A DNA stretch of 64,000 bases from Streptomyces sp. P9-A4 (lineage in GTDB: Bacteria > Actinomycetota > Actinomycetes > Streptomycetales > Streptomycetaceae). Location: positions 4,040,501-4,104,500 of the forward strand of contig NZ_JAZIFY010000001.1 in the NCBI RefSeq assembly GCF_036634195.1. Reading direction: 5' to 3'. How positions within the stretch are numbered: position 1 is the stretch's first letter; the number at the start of each line of letters is the position of its first letter. The notes beneath the pieces were generated by a model. That model was not told the origin of the DNA. It saw only the letters and a list, made by a program, of their open reading frames with translations, and searched no databases. Positions 16,554 to 24,385 of this stretch are shown here, in pieces. The position numbers and the translations under genes were made by a program.

Positions 16554-17547
16554 CGGTCGGCGGGGTCTGCGGACCGGTCGTCGGCCCCGGCCTCTCCTCG
16601 GCCTCCGCCCGCCCGTACATCGCCGTGAGTTCCGTGCCGATGCGGGCCAGGGCCGTACGGGCCTCCGGTGGGGACAGGAGTTCCACCCGGGCCCCCAGGC
16701 CCGCCAGCCGCGCGGCGATCACCTCGGGTGAGGGGCCGTCGGCCTCGATGGGGGTCCAGCCGTCGGGGGCGCGTTCCCCGTACCGTACGCGCCCGTTGAG
16801 CAGGCCCTCCAGGACCTGTTCCGTGCCGGGCGCGGCCCGGCCCCGTACCGTCGCGGCGATCAGCCGGTCCTCCATCCGGGCGGCGAGTGCCCGCCACGCG
16901 GTGGCCAGGTCGAAGCCCTCGGGCCGTACGGCGGGGGCGCCGGTCTCCGTCACGGAGGTGACGCGGCCGACCCGGAAGGTGCGCAGACCGTGCTCGGTGT
17001 CCGCGACGAGGTAGCGGACCCCGGCCTTCGCGGCGATCCCCAGCGGGTGGACGGTCCGTTCGCTCGGCTCGCGGCCGGGGCGCGCGTACCCGATCCTGAC
17101 CTCCTTCGACTCGACCACCGCCCGCTGGAGCGGGGCGAGTCGGGGCTCCTCCGTCCCCGCGCCCGACCAGTCGGTGGCGTCGGAGATCCCCGCGCGGGCG
17201 GCGGCCTCGGCGCCCTCCCGGAGGGGCGCGGGGAGGGCCCGTACGAGCTTCCGCAGGGCGGTCCGGGTCTGCGGGCTCGCCTCGGCGTCCGGGCCGGTGA
17301 GCAGGAAGAGTTCGCGGATCTCGGGGGCGGTCAGACCGGTCAGGTCGGTACGGGCTCCGCCGACGAGCGACCAGCCGCCGCCCTGGCCCGCCTGCGAGTA
17401 CACCGGGATCCCGGAGCTCGCGAGAGCTTCGAGATCCCGGCGTGCGGTGCGCTCGGACACCGCCAGTTCGGCGGCGAGTTCGGCGGCGGTGACGCGCTGC
17501 CGGGTCTGGAGGAAGAGCAGGGCGGCGACGAGTCGATCGGCTCTCAT
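16486..17547 (-). CDS. YafY-type HTH/WYL-domain regulator
   Basis: A 353-residue regulator with an N-terminal HTH_11 domain (MRADRLVAALLFLQTRQRVT ... ERTARRDLEALASSGIPVYS) and a WYL-like ligand domain whose signature is degenerate (GVRYLVADTEHGLRTFRVGRV shortened here to GVRYLVA), followed by a WCX C-terminal region. A Pro/Thr-rich tail of about 30 residues overlaps the 3' end of the HelD gene. WYL regulators often sense nucleic-acid ligands and control nearby genes. Here the gene just upstream is a broken transporter, possibly its former target. Confidence 0.85.
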   Translation of the reverse strand: MRADRLVAALLFLQTRQRVTAAELAAELAVSERTARRDLEALASSGIPVYSQAGQGGGWSLVGGARTDLTGLTAPEIRELFLLTGPDAEASPQTRTALRKLVRALPAPLREGAEAAARAGISDATDWSGAGTEEPRLAPLQRAVVESKEVRIGYARPGREPSERTVHPLGIAAKAGVRYLVADTEHGLRTFRVGRVTSVTETGAPAVRPEGFDLATAWRALAARMEDRLIAATVRGRAAPGTEQVLEGLLNGRVRYGERAPDGWTPIEADGPSPEVIAARLAGLGARVELLSPPEARTALARIGTELTAMYGRAEAEERPGPTTGPQTPPTATPSATPATPPRAQGSAGTPRG

Positions 17548-18101
17548 GCCGCCATTGTGAGGGGCGCGGACACCTGTTCGGGGCGGCGGCGCAGGACGGT
17601 GAGGGCGAGGGCCAGGGCGGCGAGGAGGAGTGCGGTGCCGACGGCGAAGGCGAGGTGGTAGCCGCTGGTCAGGGCCTCGGCGGCGGGCCGGCCGGCGGCG
17701 GTGAGGGACTCGGTGCGGGAGGCGGCGAGGGTGGAGAGGACGGCGATGCCGAGCGCCATGCCGATCTGCTGGGTGGTGTGGAAGAGCCCGGAGGCGAGGC
17801 CCGCGTCGGCCTCCTCGGCGCCGGACATGGCGAGCGAGGTGAGGGCGGGGAGCGCCAGGCCGAAGCCGGCGGCGAGCACCATCACGGGGAGGAGGTCCGT
17901 CACGTAGGAGGCGTGGACGGGGACGCGGACCAGCAGGCCGAGGACGCCGACGAGCATCAGCAGGCCGGTGAGCAGGACGTTCCGCTCGCCGAAGCGGGCG
18001 ATGAGGCGGGCCGAGACGCCGAGCGGGACGGCGCCGATGACGGCGGCGGCGGGGAGCATCGCGAGACCGGTCGCGGCGGCTCCGTAGCCGAGGGGTGGGG
18101 G
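17544..18101 (-). pseudogene. C-terminal remnant of an MFS (DHA2/EmrB-QacA type) transporter
   Basis: The open frame encodes about 186 residues matching only the last third of a 14-helix drug transporter: it begins PPPLGYGAAATGLAMLPAAA, the usual start of a late helix, and runs through five or six hydrophobic segments. An in-frame stop at 18102-18104 precedes this, and the sequence upstream belongs to the next gene (start 18115). The first two thirds have therefore been deleted at a junction near 18090-18115. The frame overlaps the WYL start by 4 bp, an old operon arrangement. Confidence 0.8.
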
Positions 18102-18114
18102 TCAGGATGGAGGC

Positions 18115-18738
18115 ATGACGAGCGCGAAGGTGTACGGGCCGGGGGCGTACGTGGCGGGGGCGTACGAGGGGGAGAGGGCGCGCGGTACGGGTGGCGAGGG
18201 CCCGCTGCCTCTGCCTCAGCCCTTGCTGTTCCTGGATGTGGACGGACCGCTGATCCCCTTCGGGGCGGCGGGCGGGACGTACCCGACGTACCCGCCCGCG
18301 GTGCCCGCCTCCGTCAGCCCTCTCCTCGCGCGGCTCGATCCCGCGCAGGGGCCTCGGCTCGCGGCGCTGCCGTACGAGCTGGTGTGGGCGACGACCTGGG
18401 AGGAGGAGGCGAACGCCTGGGTGGCCCCGCGCCTCGGGCTGCCCGCGCTGCCTCTCGTCCCCTGGCCGGACGAGGACCCCGCACCCGGCCGGGCGGGCCT
18501 GCACTGGAAGACGCCCGCGCTCGTGGCGTGGGCGGCCGGGCGGCCGTTCGCCTGGGTGGACGACGAGATCGGTGCGGCGGACCGGGCCTGGGTCGCCGAC
18601 CACCATCCCGGGCGGGCGCTGCTCCATCGGGTGGACCCCGGCCGGGGGCTCGGGGCGGCGGACTTCGAGGCGCTTGCGGGGTGGGTGAGTGGGGTGGGTC
18701 CGGTGGGTCCGGTGGGTCCGGCGGGCCCGGTGGGGTGA
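18115..18738 (+). CDS. HAD-like hydrolase domain protein
   Basis: A 207-residue protein with the HAD motif I region PLLFLDVDGPLIPFG (about residues 36-50; nucleophile Asp in LDVDG) and a late acidic motif FAWVDDEIG. It resembles the HAD domain found in 'Swiss Army Knife' RNA-repair-type proteins, though substrates are unknown. The C-terminus is a short collagen-like GPVGPVGPAGPVG tail from 9-bp DNA repeats (18697-18735). The start at 18115 is a few bases from the deletion junction of the MFS remnant, so its native promoter may have been replaced. Confidence 0.75.
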   Translation: MTSAKVYGPGAYVAGAYEGERARGTGGEGPLPLPQPLLFLDVDGPLIPFGAAGGTYPTYPPAVPASVSPLLARLDPAQGPRLAALPYELVWATTWEEEANAWVAPRLGLPALPLVPWPDEDPAPGRAGLHWKTPALVAWAAGRPFAWVDDEIGAADRAWVADHHPGRALLHRVDPGRGLGAADFEALAGWVSGVGPVGPVGPAGPVG

Positions 18739-18791
18739 GGTGGCCGTCCGGTCGCGCCTCTTCCGCCCCTCTCATCCCGCCCGCGTCGTCG

Positions 18792-19376
18792 TCACAGACC
18801 CCGTGTTCCGTCGATTCGTTCGCGGAGGATGTCCGCGTGGCCGTTGTGGCGTGCGTACTCCTCGATCATGTGGATGAGGACCCAGCGGAGCGAGACGTGG
18901 CCGCGCCAGGAGTCGTGGCCCGATACGTCGAGGTCCGGTGCCTCGGCGGCGTAGCGTTCGGCGAAGTCCACCGCCTCGTGCCAGGCCTTCCAGGCGTCGG
19001 TGACGGCCGACGGGTCGGGCGTCGCGCCGTCGAAGTCGCCGTCCGGGTCGTCGGCCGAGGAGTACAGGGCGCCTGCGTCGTCCCGTCCGGCCAGCACCTG
19101 CCCGAACCAGTGGCGTTCGACGTCGGTGAGGTGCCGGACGAGGCCGAGCAGCGAGAGCGTCGACGGTTCGGCGGCCCGCCGGGCGATCGGCTCCCCCTCC
19201 CCTTCGAGGCCCGCGCACTTCAGGACCAGGGTCGTCCGCTGGTCCGCCAGGAACGTCGCGAGCATCTGCCGCTCGTCCCCGGTCGCCGGCCCTGAGAATC
19301 GCGGGTCCGGGACCGCCGTACCGCCGGGCTCGTCCTCGTCGAGGACATCCGCGCGACGCCGGGGCGGGGGGCTCAC
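18792..19376 (-). CDS. DinB/DUF664-family protein
   Basis: A 194-residue four-helix-bundle protein of the DinB-like metalloenzyme fold. Histidines in positions expected for metal binding are seen in LVRHLTDVERHWFGQ and RWVLIHMIEEYARHNGHAD. Actinobacterial members include mycothiol-dependent transferases, so a thiol-linked role is possible. The chosen GTG (19376) overlaps the stop of a 25-codon upstream ORF (GTGA) that has the only strong ribosome binding site, which suggests coupled translation. An earlier in-frame GTG at 19478 would add 34 residues of unlikely composition. Confidence 0.75.
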   Translation of the reverse strand: MSPPPRRRADVLDEDEPGGTAVPDPRFSGPATGDERQMLATFLADQRTTLVLKCAGLEGEGEPIARRAAEPSTLSLLGLVRHLTDVERHWFGQVLAGRDDAGALYSSADDPDGDFDGATPDPSAVTDAWKAWHEAVDFAERYAAEAPDLDVSGHDSWRGHVSLRWVLIHMIEEYARHNGHADILRERIDGTRGL

Positions 19377-19450
19377 CACGACCGGTCCTGGGCGGAGCCG
19401 GCGGACCGGGCGGCGTACGGAGCACCCCGCCGGATGCGTACAACTGTCAT
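19373..19450 (-). CDS. possible 25-residue upstream ORF coupled to the DinB gene
   Basis: It starts ATG (complement of 19448-19450) with AGGGAGGG five bases upstream and reads MTVVRIRRGAPYAARSAGSA and five more residues. Its TGA overlaps the DinB GTG. It is basic and not conserved in any way I can judge. It may be a translational-coupling device, or the true N-terminus displaced by a frameshift. Confidence 0.4.
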   Translation of the reverse strand: MTVVRIRRGAPYAARSAGSAQDRSW

Positions 19451-19513
19451 GTGGACCCTCCCTGTTGGACCGGCTCACATGCTGCCACGAGGGAGGGTCG
19501 CCGGGCAGGTGGG

Positions 19514-19933
19514 TTACGAGGTCGCGCGGGGCTGCGTGAACCGGAGCATGTTGCCGGCGGGGTCACGGAAGGCGCAGTCGCGGACGCCGTACGGCTGGTC
19601 GACCGGCTCCTGGAGGACCTCGCCACCGGCCGCGCGGACGTGCTCGAAGGTCGCGTCGACGTCCTCCGTGGAGAAGATCACGCCGCGCAGCATGCCCTTG
19701 GCGAGCAGCTCGGCCACGGCCTGGCGGTCGGCGGGGGAGGCGTTGGGGTCCGCGAGCGGCGGTTCGAGGACGATCTCGACGTCGGGCTGCGCGGGAGACC
19801 CGACGGTCACCCAGCGCATCCCCTCGAAACCGACGTCGTTGCGCACCTCCAGACCGAGGGCGTCGCGGTAGAAGGCGAGGGCCTTGTCATGGTCGTCGAC
19901 GGCGATGAAGCACTGCGAGAGCTTGACGTTCAT
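19514..19933 (-). CDS. VOC-family (glyoxalase-like) protein
   Basis: A 139-residue protein with paired beta-alpha-beta-beta-beta modules. Characteristic segments are LSQCFIAVDDHDKALAFYRDALGLEV at the N-terminus (core AFYRDALGLEV) and VRDCAFRDPAGNMLRFTQ at the C-terminus, where Asp/Glu or His ligands bind the metal. The substrate is unknown. An AraC-type regulator lies 99 bp upstream on the same strand, a common pairing. Confidence 0.85.
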   Translation of the reverse strand: MNVKLSQCFIAVDDHDKALAFYRDALGLEVRNDVGFEGMRWVTVGSPAQPDVEIVLEPPLADPNASPADRQAVAELLAKGMLRGVIFSTEDVDATFEHVRAAGGEVLQEPVDQPYGVRDCAFRDPAGNMLRFTQPRATS

Positions 19934-20032
19934 GCGATCGAAGCTACGGCGCAACAGCAGATTCCGCTTCTCCGATCCTGACCGATGGGGGGAGGAAGGG
20001 AGGGGGTTACGGGGCCGTACGAGGCGCGCGGA

Positions 20033-20428
20033 TCACGGCTTTCGTACCGGCCGGGTACGGACCTTCGCGACGCAGGCCGGGATCGCGGCGCCGTCGTCGT
20101 GCCGACGGGCCCGGTAGGCCGACGGCGACTCGCCGACGAGCTCCGTGAAACGGGAACTGAAGGACCCGAGCGAGGTGCACCCCACGGCGAAGCAGACGTC
20201 CGTCACGCTCAGATCACCCCGCCGGAGCAACGCCTTCGCGCGCTCGACGCGGCGGGTCATCAGATAGCTGTACGGCGTCTCGCCGAAAGCCGCCCGGAAG
20301 CTGCGGGCGAAGTGCCCGGTCGACATCAGGGCGACGGAGGCGAGCGCGGGCACGTCGAGCGGCAGCGCGTAATCGCGGTCCATCACGTCCCGCGCCCGGC
20401 GTAGCCGTACGAGATCCTCCAGCGTCAC
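20033..20428 (-). CDS. AraC-family regulator, DNA-binding domain only
   Basis: A 131-residue protein made of little more than the AraC double helix-turn-helix: LDVPALASVALMSTGHFARSFRAAFG and LSVTDVCFAVGCTSLGSFSSRFTELVG, here referenced by their cores GHFARSF and GSFSSRF. There is no ligand domain, so activity would depend on abundance or a partner. It reads toward the VOC gene and is its likely regulator. The GTG start at 20428 has GGGAG upstream. Confidence 0.85.
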   Translation of the reverse strand: MTLEDLVRLRRARDVMDRDYALPLDVPALASVALMSTGHFARSFRAAFGETPYSYLMTRRVERAKALLRRGDLSVTDVCFAVGCTSLGSFSSRFTELVGESPSAYRARRHDDGAAIPACVAKVRTRPVRKP

Positions 20429-20464
20429 GCTCCCAGGATGGCACGCGGGGCGGCGCGCCGTACG

Positions 20465-21903
20465 TCAGCCGCAGGCGATGAGCAGCTCTCCGACGGCGGT
20501 GCGGATGTCCTCGTCGCCGGTGAAGCCGCGCCAGCCGCCGCGGCTGCGAAACCGCTGGTCAAGGGCGGGTGCCTCGCGCAACAGGTCGGCGGCGGGCCGG
20601 GCGGCGCGGCCCATGCGGGCCAGATGGCGTACGGCAGGGAGCATGACGGGCCGGTGGCTGCCGGTGGCGAGTTCCCGGACGGAGGCCACGAGGACGGGGA
20701 CGGCGGTCTCGGTGTCGCCGGTCGCCGCCCAGAGGGCGTGTGCCGCCTCGGTACGGGTCCAGGGGTGGGTGTCGGAGGCGGCCAAGGCCCTGAACCGGTC
20801 CGCGAGGGGGGCGGCGTGGGCGGCGGCGGCGGCCGGGCCGAGGCAGGCCAGCAGTTCGGCCGCCCGGAACCGGACTTCGGCAGCGTGCCCGCCTGGGCCA
20901 GGGAGCCGACGCGCTGTTCGGGGTCGTGGTGGTCGGCCAGCAGTCCGAGCGTGAACGCGGGGGCGGGGCCGGTCATCAGCGCTGCGGTCCAGTGGTGGAC
21001 ACCCCGTACGCCGGTGCACACCGAGCTGGTGTTCCGCCACAGCTCGACGGTGGGGTCGCGGAGCGCTTCGAGTACGGGGCCGAGCTCGCGGGCGGGCAGG
21101 CCCGGGTCGTTCGGGGCGAGCGCGTGCACCGCGGCCAGCCGGAGCTGGGGGTGCGGGGAGTCGAGCAGACCGTGGAGCAGCGCGAAGGCCTCGGTGCCGT
21201 GCTCGCCGACGGGCGCGCGCAGGGCGGCCTTGCCCAGGGAGAGGGCCAGCTCAAGGCGGGTCGCCGGATCGCCCTCGGTCTCCCAGCACCGCAGCAGTCC
21301 GGGCAGAACCGATGCGCCGGGGCTCTCGCAGACGCCGAGCACGTCGGCGGCGGCCCGCCGGATGTGCGGATCGGGATCGTCCAGCAGGCCGAGCACCTCG
21401 GGCAGGGCCCGTTCCCACGCGGGCGCCCAGCCGGGATCGAGGAACCGGACCTCGACGCGACGGGCCTCCGCCGCCAGCATCGCCACCAGCTCCAGCATCG
21501 CGCAGCGGGTCGGCACCTGCGGCGTCGTGGCCAGGCGCATGAGGAAGGGCAGCGCGGCCGGGGCGGCGGAACAGATCCAGCCGCCCTGGTGGAAGAGCTG
21601 GTTGAGCAGATCGGACGCCGCGTGGTGGGCATCGTCGGGAGAACCCGTATCGCTCGGAGAACCCGTATCGCCCGGAGCACTCGTATCGGCCGCGCTGCCC
21701 GTCTCGCGAGGGTGGCCTGTCTCGCCGGGGCGGCCTGTCTCACGAGGGTCGCCCGTCTCGCCAGGGTCGCCCGTATCGCCCGTATCGCCCGCACCGCCCG
21801 CGTCCGCCCCGCCGCACCGGCGGAGCAGACCGGGTATGTCCTCGGCGGACCCGTAGTTGTGCTTCAGCCCGGCCCAGCCGACCGCGTCCAGTCCCACCCA
21901 CAT
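20465..21903 (-). pseudogene. HEAT-repeat protein gene, frameshifted
   Basis: Two frames together encode one HEAT-repeat solenoid. The 5' part (about 21903-20900) runs from MWVGLDAVGWAGLKHNYGSA through repeats such as DPDPHIRRAAADVLGVCE and SPHPQLRLAAVHALAP. The matching 3' part, in the next frame (about 20890-20465), has EVRFRAAELLACLGP and ends GELLIACG. A one-base indel between 20870 and 20900 separates them; in the first frame the continuation is nonsense. An insertion of 18-bp repeats lies near the N-terminus. Either a real mutation or a sequence error; function unknown. Confidence 0.75.
21639..21800 (-). repeat. about nine degenerate 18-bp repeats within the HEAT gene
   Basis: On the minus strand the unit encodes the hexapeptide pattern [E/D]TG-x-P-x, as in ETGDPRETGRPGETGHPR. 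The array is expected to be disordered and is of a type that changes length by slippage. Confidence 0.8.
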
Positions 21904-21955
21904 GCGCGCGACCCGACCGGTCCCGTCCCGCTCGCCGCAGGCCTCGGATCAGGTC

Positions 21956-22642
21956 TCAGGCCTCCGACGGAGCCGCCGCCGCGAGACGCTCGGCTTCCTC
22001 CAGCCAGGCGGTGTACCAGCGGGCGAACGTCACCGGCTTCCCGTCACCGTCGAGGAGCGGCGTCACGTCGCCGTCGTCCGCCCGGAGGTCGGACCAGATC
22101 GTGCCCCGGTGTACGCCACTGAGGACCAGCCACTCCCGCAGCGCACAGCCCAGATGAGAGATCGCGATGGCGCCGGCGGTGCGTTCCGGGGCGTACACGA
22201 GGGCGTACCACTGCTCGTCCCACGCTTCGATGGCGTCGTCGAACTCCTCGATCTCCTCGAAGTCCTCTTCCTCGGGGCGCCGGGCGAGAAGCTCGTCGAG
22301 GCTCTTGGGGTCCGGTCCCTGTGCGGGGAAGGGATCCGCGAGCTTGGAGAGGTCCGCCAGGTCGGCTCCGTCGCCTTCCCAGCGCCACCGGTCCTGTACG
22401 CGCCGCACGGGAAAGAGGCCGTAGGCCGGCCCCGCGCCGCCCGCGGCGACATGGAGGAGGAAGGTCCGGTACTCCTCCGGCAGCCGCACACCTATCTGGT
22501 CCTCGAGTCCGGCGAGCTCCACCTCGGTGAGCGGCTCCTCCAAGGCCCACCGGTGCCCGTACGCCCCGAAGACCTGACCGCGCGCCGGCCGAGTGCCCAG
22601 CCTCCCGACCCGTTCCCGTACCCCTGCCCACTTGTCGATCAT
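21956..22642 (-). CDS. SMI1/KNR4 (SUKH) family protein
   Basis: A 228-residue SUKH-type protein. The fold signature is LTEVELAGLEDQIGVRLPEEYRTFLLHVAAGGAGPAYGLFPV, whose core RLPEEYRTFLL plus the GAGPAYGL turn is diagnostic, followed by an acidic segment (EEEDFEEIEEFDD). SUKH proteins act as immunity proteins for polymorphic toxins or as general scaffolds. No toxin gene is adjacent, so a housekeeping role is as likely. ATG 22642 (MIDKWAGVRERV) is the usual family start. Confidence 0.85.
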   Translation of the reverse strand: MIDKWAGVRERVGRLGTRPARGQVFGAYGHRWALEEPLTEVELAGLEDQIGVRLPEEYRTFLLHVAAGGAGPAYGLFPVRRVQDRWRWEGDGADLADLSKLADPFPAQGPDPKSLDELLARRPEEEDFEEIEEFDDAIEAWDEQWYALVYAPERTAGAIAISHLGCALREWLVLSGVHRGTIWSDLRADDGDVTPLLDGDGKPVTFARWYTAWLEEAERLAAAAPSEA

Positions 22643-22712
22643 GCGCAGACCGTACGTGCTGCCACTGACACCGGTCCCGGCCGACAGGTCCGCGCGGGGA
22701 CCAGGGCGACTC

Positions 22713-22740
22713 TTGCAAGCGGCTGCTTGCAATAGTTAGC
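22713..22740. promoter_or_regulatory. palindromic operator upstream of the XRE regulator
   Basis: Perfect 8-bp arms TTGCAAGC (22713-22720) and GCTTGCAA (22725-22732) around GGCT. A third half-like TTAGCAA follows at 22736-22742. It lies 30-49 bp before the regulator's ATG, covering the expected -35 to -10 region, so autoregulation is likely. Confidence 0.6.
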
Positions 22741-22761
22741 AAAGGCTGGCATGGTCGGAGC

Positions 22762-23247
22762 ATGGCATCGCTCAACGTCGGCAATCTCGGCAACCTCGGT
22801 GAGTACCTCCGCGAGCAGCGGCGGACCGCGCAGTTGTCCCTGCGGCAGCTCGCCGACGCCGCCGGGGTGTCGAATCCGTATCTGAGCCAGATCGAGCGCG
22901 GGCTGCGGAAGCCCAGCGCCGAGGTGCTGCAGCAGGTCGCCAAGGCGCTGCGGATCTCCGCCGAGACGCTCTACGTACGGGCCGGAATCCTCGACGAGAA
23001 GGAGCGGGACGAGCTGGAGACGCGCGCCGTCATCCTGGCCGACCCCTCGATCAACGAGCGGCAGAAGCAGGTGCTGCTCCAGATCTACGACTCCTTCCGC
23101 AAGGAGAACGCCGCCGAGGCCGCCGCCGCAACAGCCGCAGCGGCGGCGGAAGCGGAAGCGGAAGTGATAGCCGCCCAGGCCGACGCGGACGCGACAGCCG
23201 CACCGGCCGAAGCCGCCGCGCCCGACGCCCCCTCGCCCCAGAGCTAG
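22762..23247 (+). CDS. XRE-family helix-turn-helix regulator
   Basis: A 161-residue protein. Residues 12-70 form a lambda-repressor-like domain: LGEYLREQRRTAQLSLRQLADAAGVSNPYLSQIERG and LRKPSAEVLQQVAKAL (core GVSNPYLSQIERG). The C-terminal third is an Ala/Glu-rich low-complexity tail. It is followed after 51 bp by a heparin-binding-hemagglutinin-like gene and a DUF2516 gene in the same direction, a set I recall as conserved in Streptomyces. The targets are unknown. Confidence 0.85.
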   Translation: MASLNVGNLGNLGEYLREQRRTAQLSLRQLADAAGVSNPYLSQIERGLRKPSAEVLQQVAKALRISAETLYVRAGILDEKERDELETRAVILADPSINERQKQVLLQIYDSFRKENAAEAAAATAAAAAEAEAEVIAAQADADATAAPAEAAAPDAPSPQS

Positions 23248-23298
23248 CCAGTGACCCCAGACCCTCGCTCGTACGTCACCACCGGGAGGACCACCAGC

Positions 23299-23865
23299 AT
23301 GGCCATCATCGACGAACTGCGTACCCCTCTCTACTTCGCCGCCGGCACCGCCGACCTCGTCGCCCAGCAGGCCAAGAAGGTTCCCGGCCTGATCGAGCAG
23401 CTCGCCGCCGAGGCGCCCGCGCGGATCGAGGCCGTTCGGAAGGCCGACCCGAAGGCCGTGCAGGAGAAGGTGACCACGCAGGCCAAGGAGGCCCAGGCCA
23501 CCGTGCAGTCGAAGTTCGCCGATGTCGTCGGCGGTCTCGACACGGACCTCAAGAAGCTCGGTGAGACCGCTCAGGACCTCGCTCTGCGCGGGGTCGGCGT
23601 CGCCGCCGAGTACGCGGTCAAGGCGCGCGAGAAGTACGAGGAGGTCGCCGCCCACGGCGAGGAGGCCGTCAAGGCCTGGCGCGGCGAGGCCGCCGACGAG
23701 ATCGTCGAGATCGCCGTCGTCGTGGAGCCGGAGGAGACGAAGGCCGAGGCCGACGAAGCCGCCGCCGGCGACGAGCCCGTGGCAGCCGGGAAGGCGCCCG
23801 CCAAGAAGGCCACCGCGCGCAAGGCCCCCGCCAAGAAGGCGGGCGTCACCGCCGAGACGGAGTAG
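23299..23865 (+). CDS. HbhA-like coiled-coil protein with Lys/Ala-rich tail
   Basis: A 188-residue protein resembling the mycobacterial heparin-binding hemagglutinin: an N-terminal LRTPLYFAAGTADLV, a long helical and Lys/Glu/Ala-rich middle, and a C-terminal tail with APAKKATARKAPAKKA repeats that in HbhA bind sulfated glycans or nucleic acid. In Streptomyces a cell-envelope or lipid-inclusion role is more likely than adhesion. The start ATG has GGGAGG nine bases upstream. Confidence 0.8.
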   Translation: MAIIDELRTPLYFAAGTADLVAQQAKKVPGLIEQLAAEAPARIEAVRKADPKAVQEKVTTQAKEAQATVQSKFADVVGGLDTDLKKLGETAQDLALRGVGVAAEYAVKAREKYEEVAAHGEEAVKAWRGEAADEIVEIAVVVEPEETKAEADEAAAGDEPVAAGKAPAKKATARKAPAKKAGVTAETE

Positions 23866-23954
23866 CTCCGGGCACCATTACGGGTACCCGGTGCGTTGAA
23901 CCGGGTACCTTGACCGCGAGGCGCTCTTCCCCTCTTCACTAGGCGGTGCTCAGC

Positions 23955-24302
23955 ATGTTGCGCGCGGGATTCGACTCCCTCCTCTCCCTGGTGATCTTCC
24001 TGGTCTTCACAGGCTTCGCCGTCGCCGCGCTCGTCTTCGCCGCCATGGCGCGCGAGGACGCCTACCGCGCCGCCGAGAAGCAGACGAAGAAGTTCTGGCT
24101 GATCATCCTGGGCATCAACCTCGTCCTGAACCTGCTGCTGCCGATGCTGTTCCTGCAGATCGCCGGTCTGATCGCCGCCATCGTCTTCATGGTGGACGTC
24201 CGTCCCGCGCTCGCGCAGGTCTCGGGCGGCGGCCGTGGTGGCCGCCGTGGCGGCGGCTCAAGCAGCGACGGACCGTACGGCCCCTACAACGGCGGCCGCT
24301 AG
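23955..24302 (+). CDS. DUF2516 membrane protein
   Basis: A 115-residue protein with two long membrane helices (about residues 8-31 and 47-80) separated by a short charged loop (AREDAYRAAEKQTKK) and a Gly/Arg/Ser-rich C-terminal tail. The function is unknown. AGGCGG precedes ATG 23955; a GTG at 23946 is a weaker alternative. Confidence 0.8.
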   Translation: MLRAGFDSLLSLVIFLVFTGFAVAALVFAAMAREDAYRAAEKQTKKFWLIILGINLVLNLLLPMLFLQIAGLIAAIVFMVDVRPALAQVSGGGRGGRRGGGSSSDGPYGPYNGGR

Positions 24303-24372
24303 CAGCCGGACGCAGAACCAGCCGGCCGGACGCAGAACCGCCGGCCGGACACAGAACCAGCCGGACACAGGG
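24303..24372. repeat. short direct repeats between convergent genes
   Basis: Four imperfect copies of CCGGACGCAGAACCAG (with CCGGACACAG variants) fill the gap between the DUF2516 stop and the end of the PP2C gene. No terminator hairpin with a T-run is visible here. Confidence 0.7.
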
Positions 24373-24385
24373 CCCGAGGGGATCA

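Noticed and set aside
18697..18735. Collagen-like functional domain in the HAD protein
   Set aside because: Only four triplet units from a 9-bp DNA repeat. Too short for a triple helix and probably slippage.
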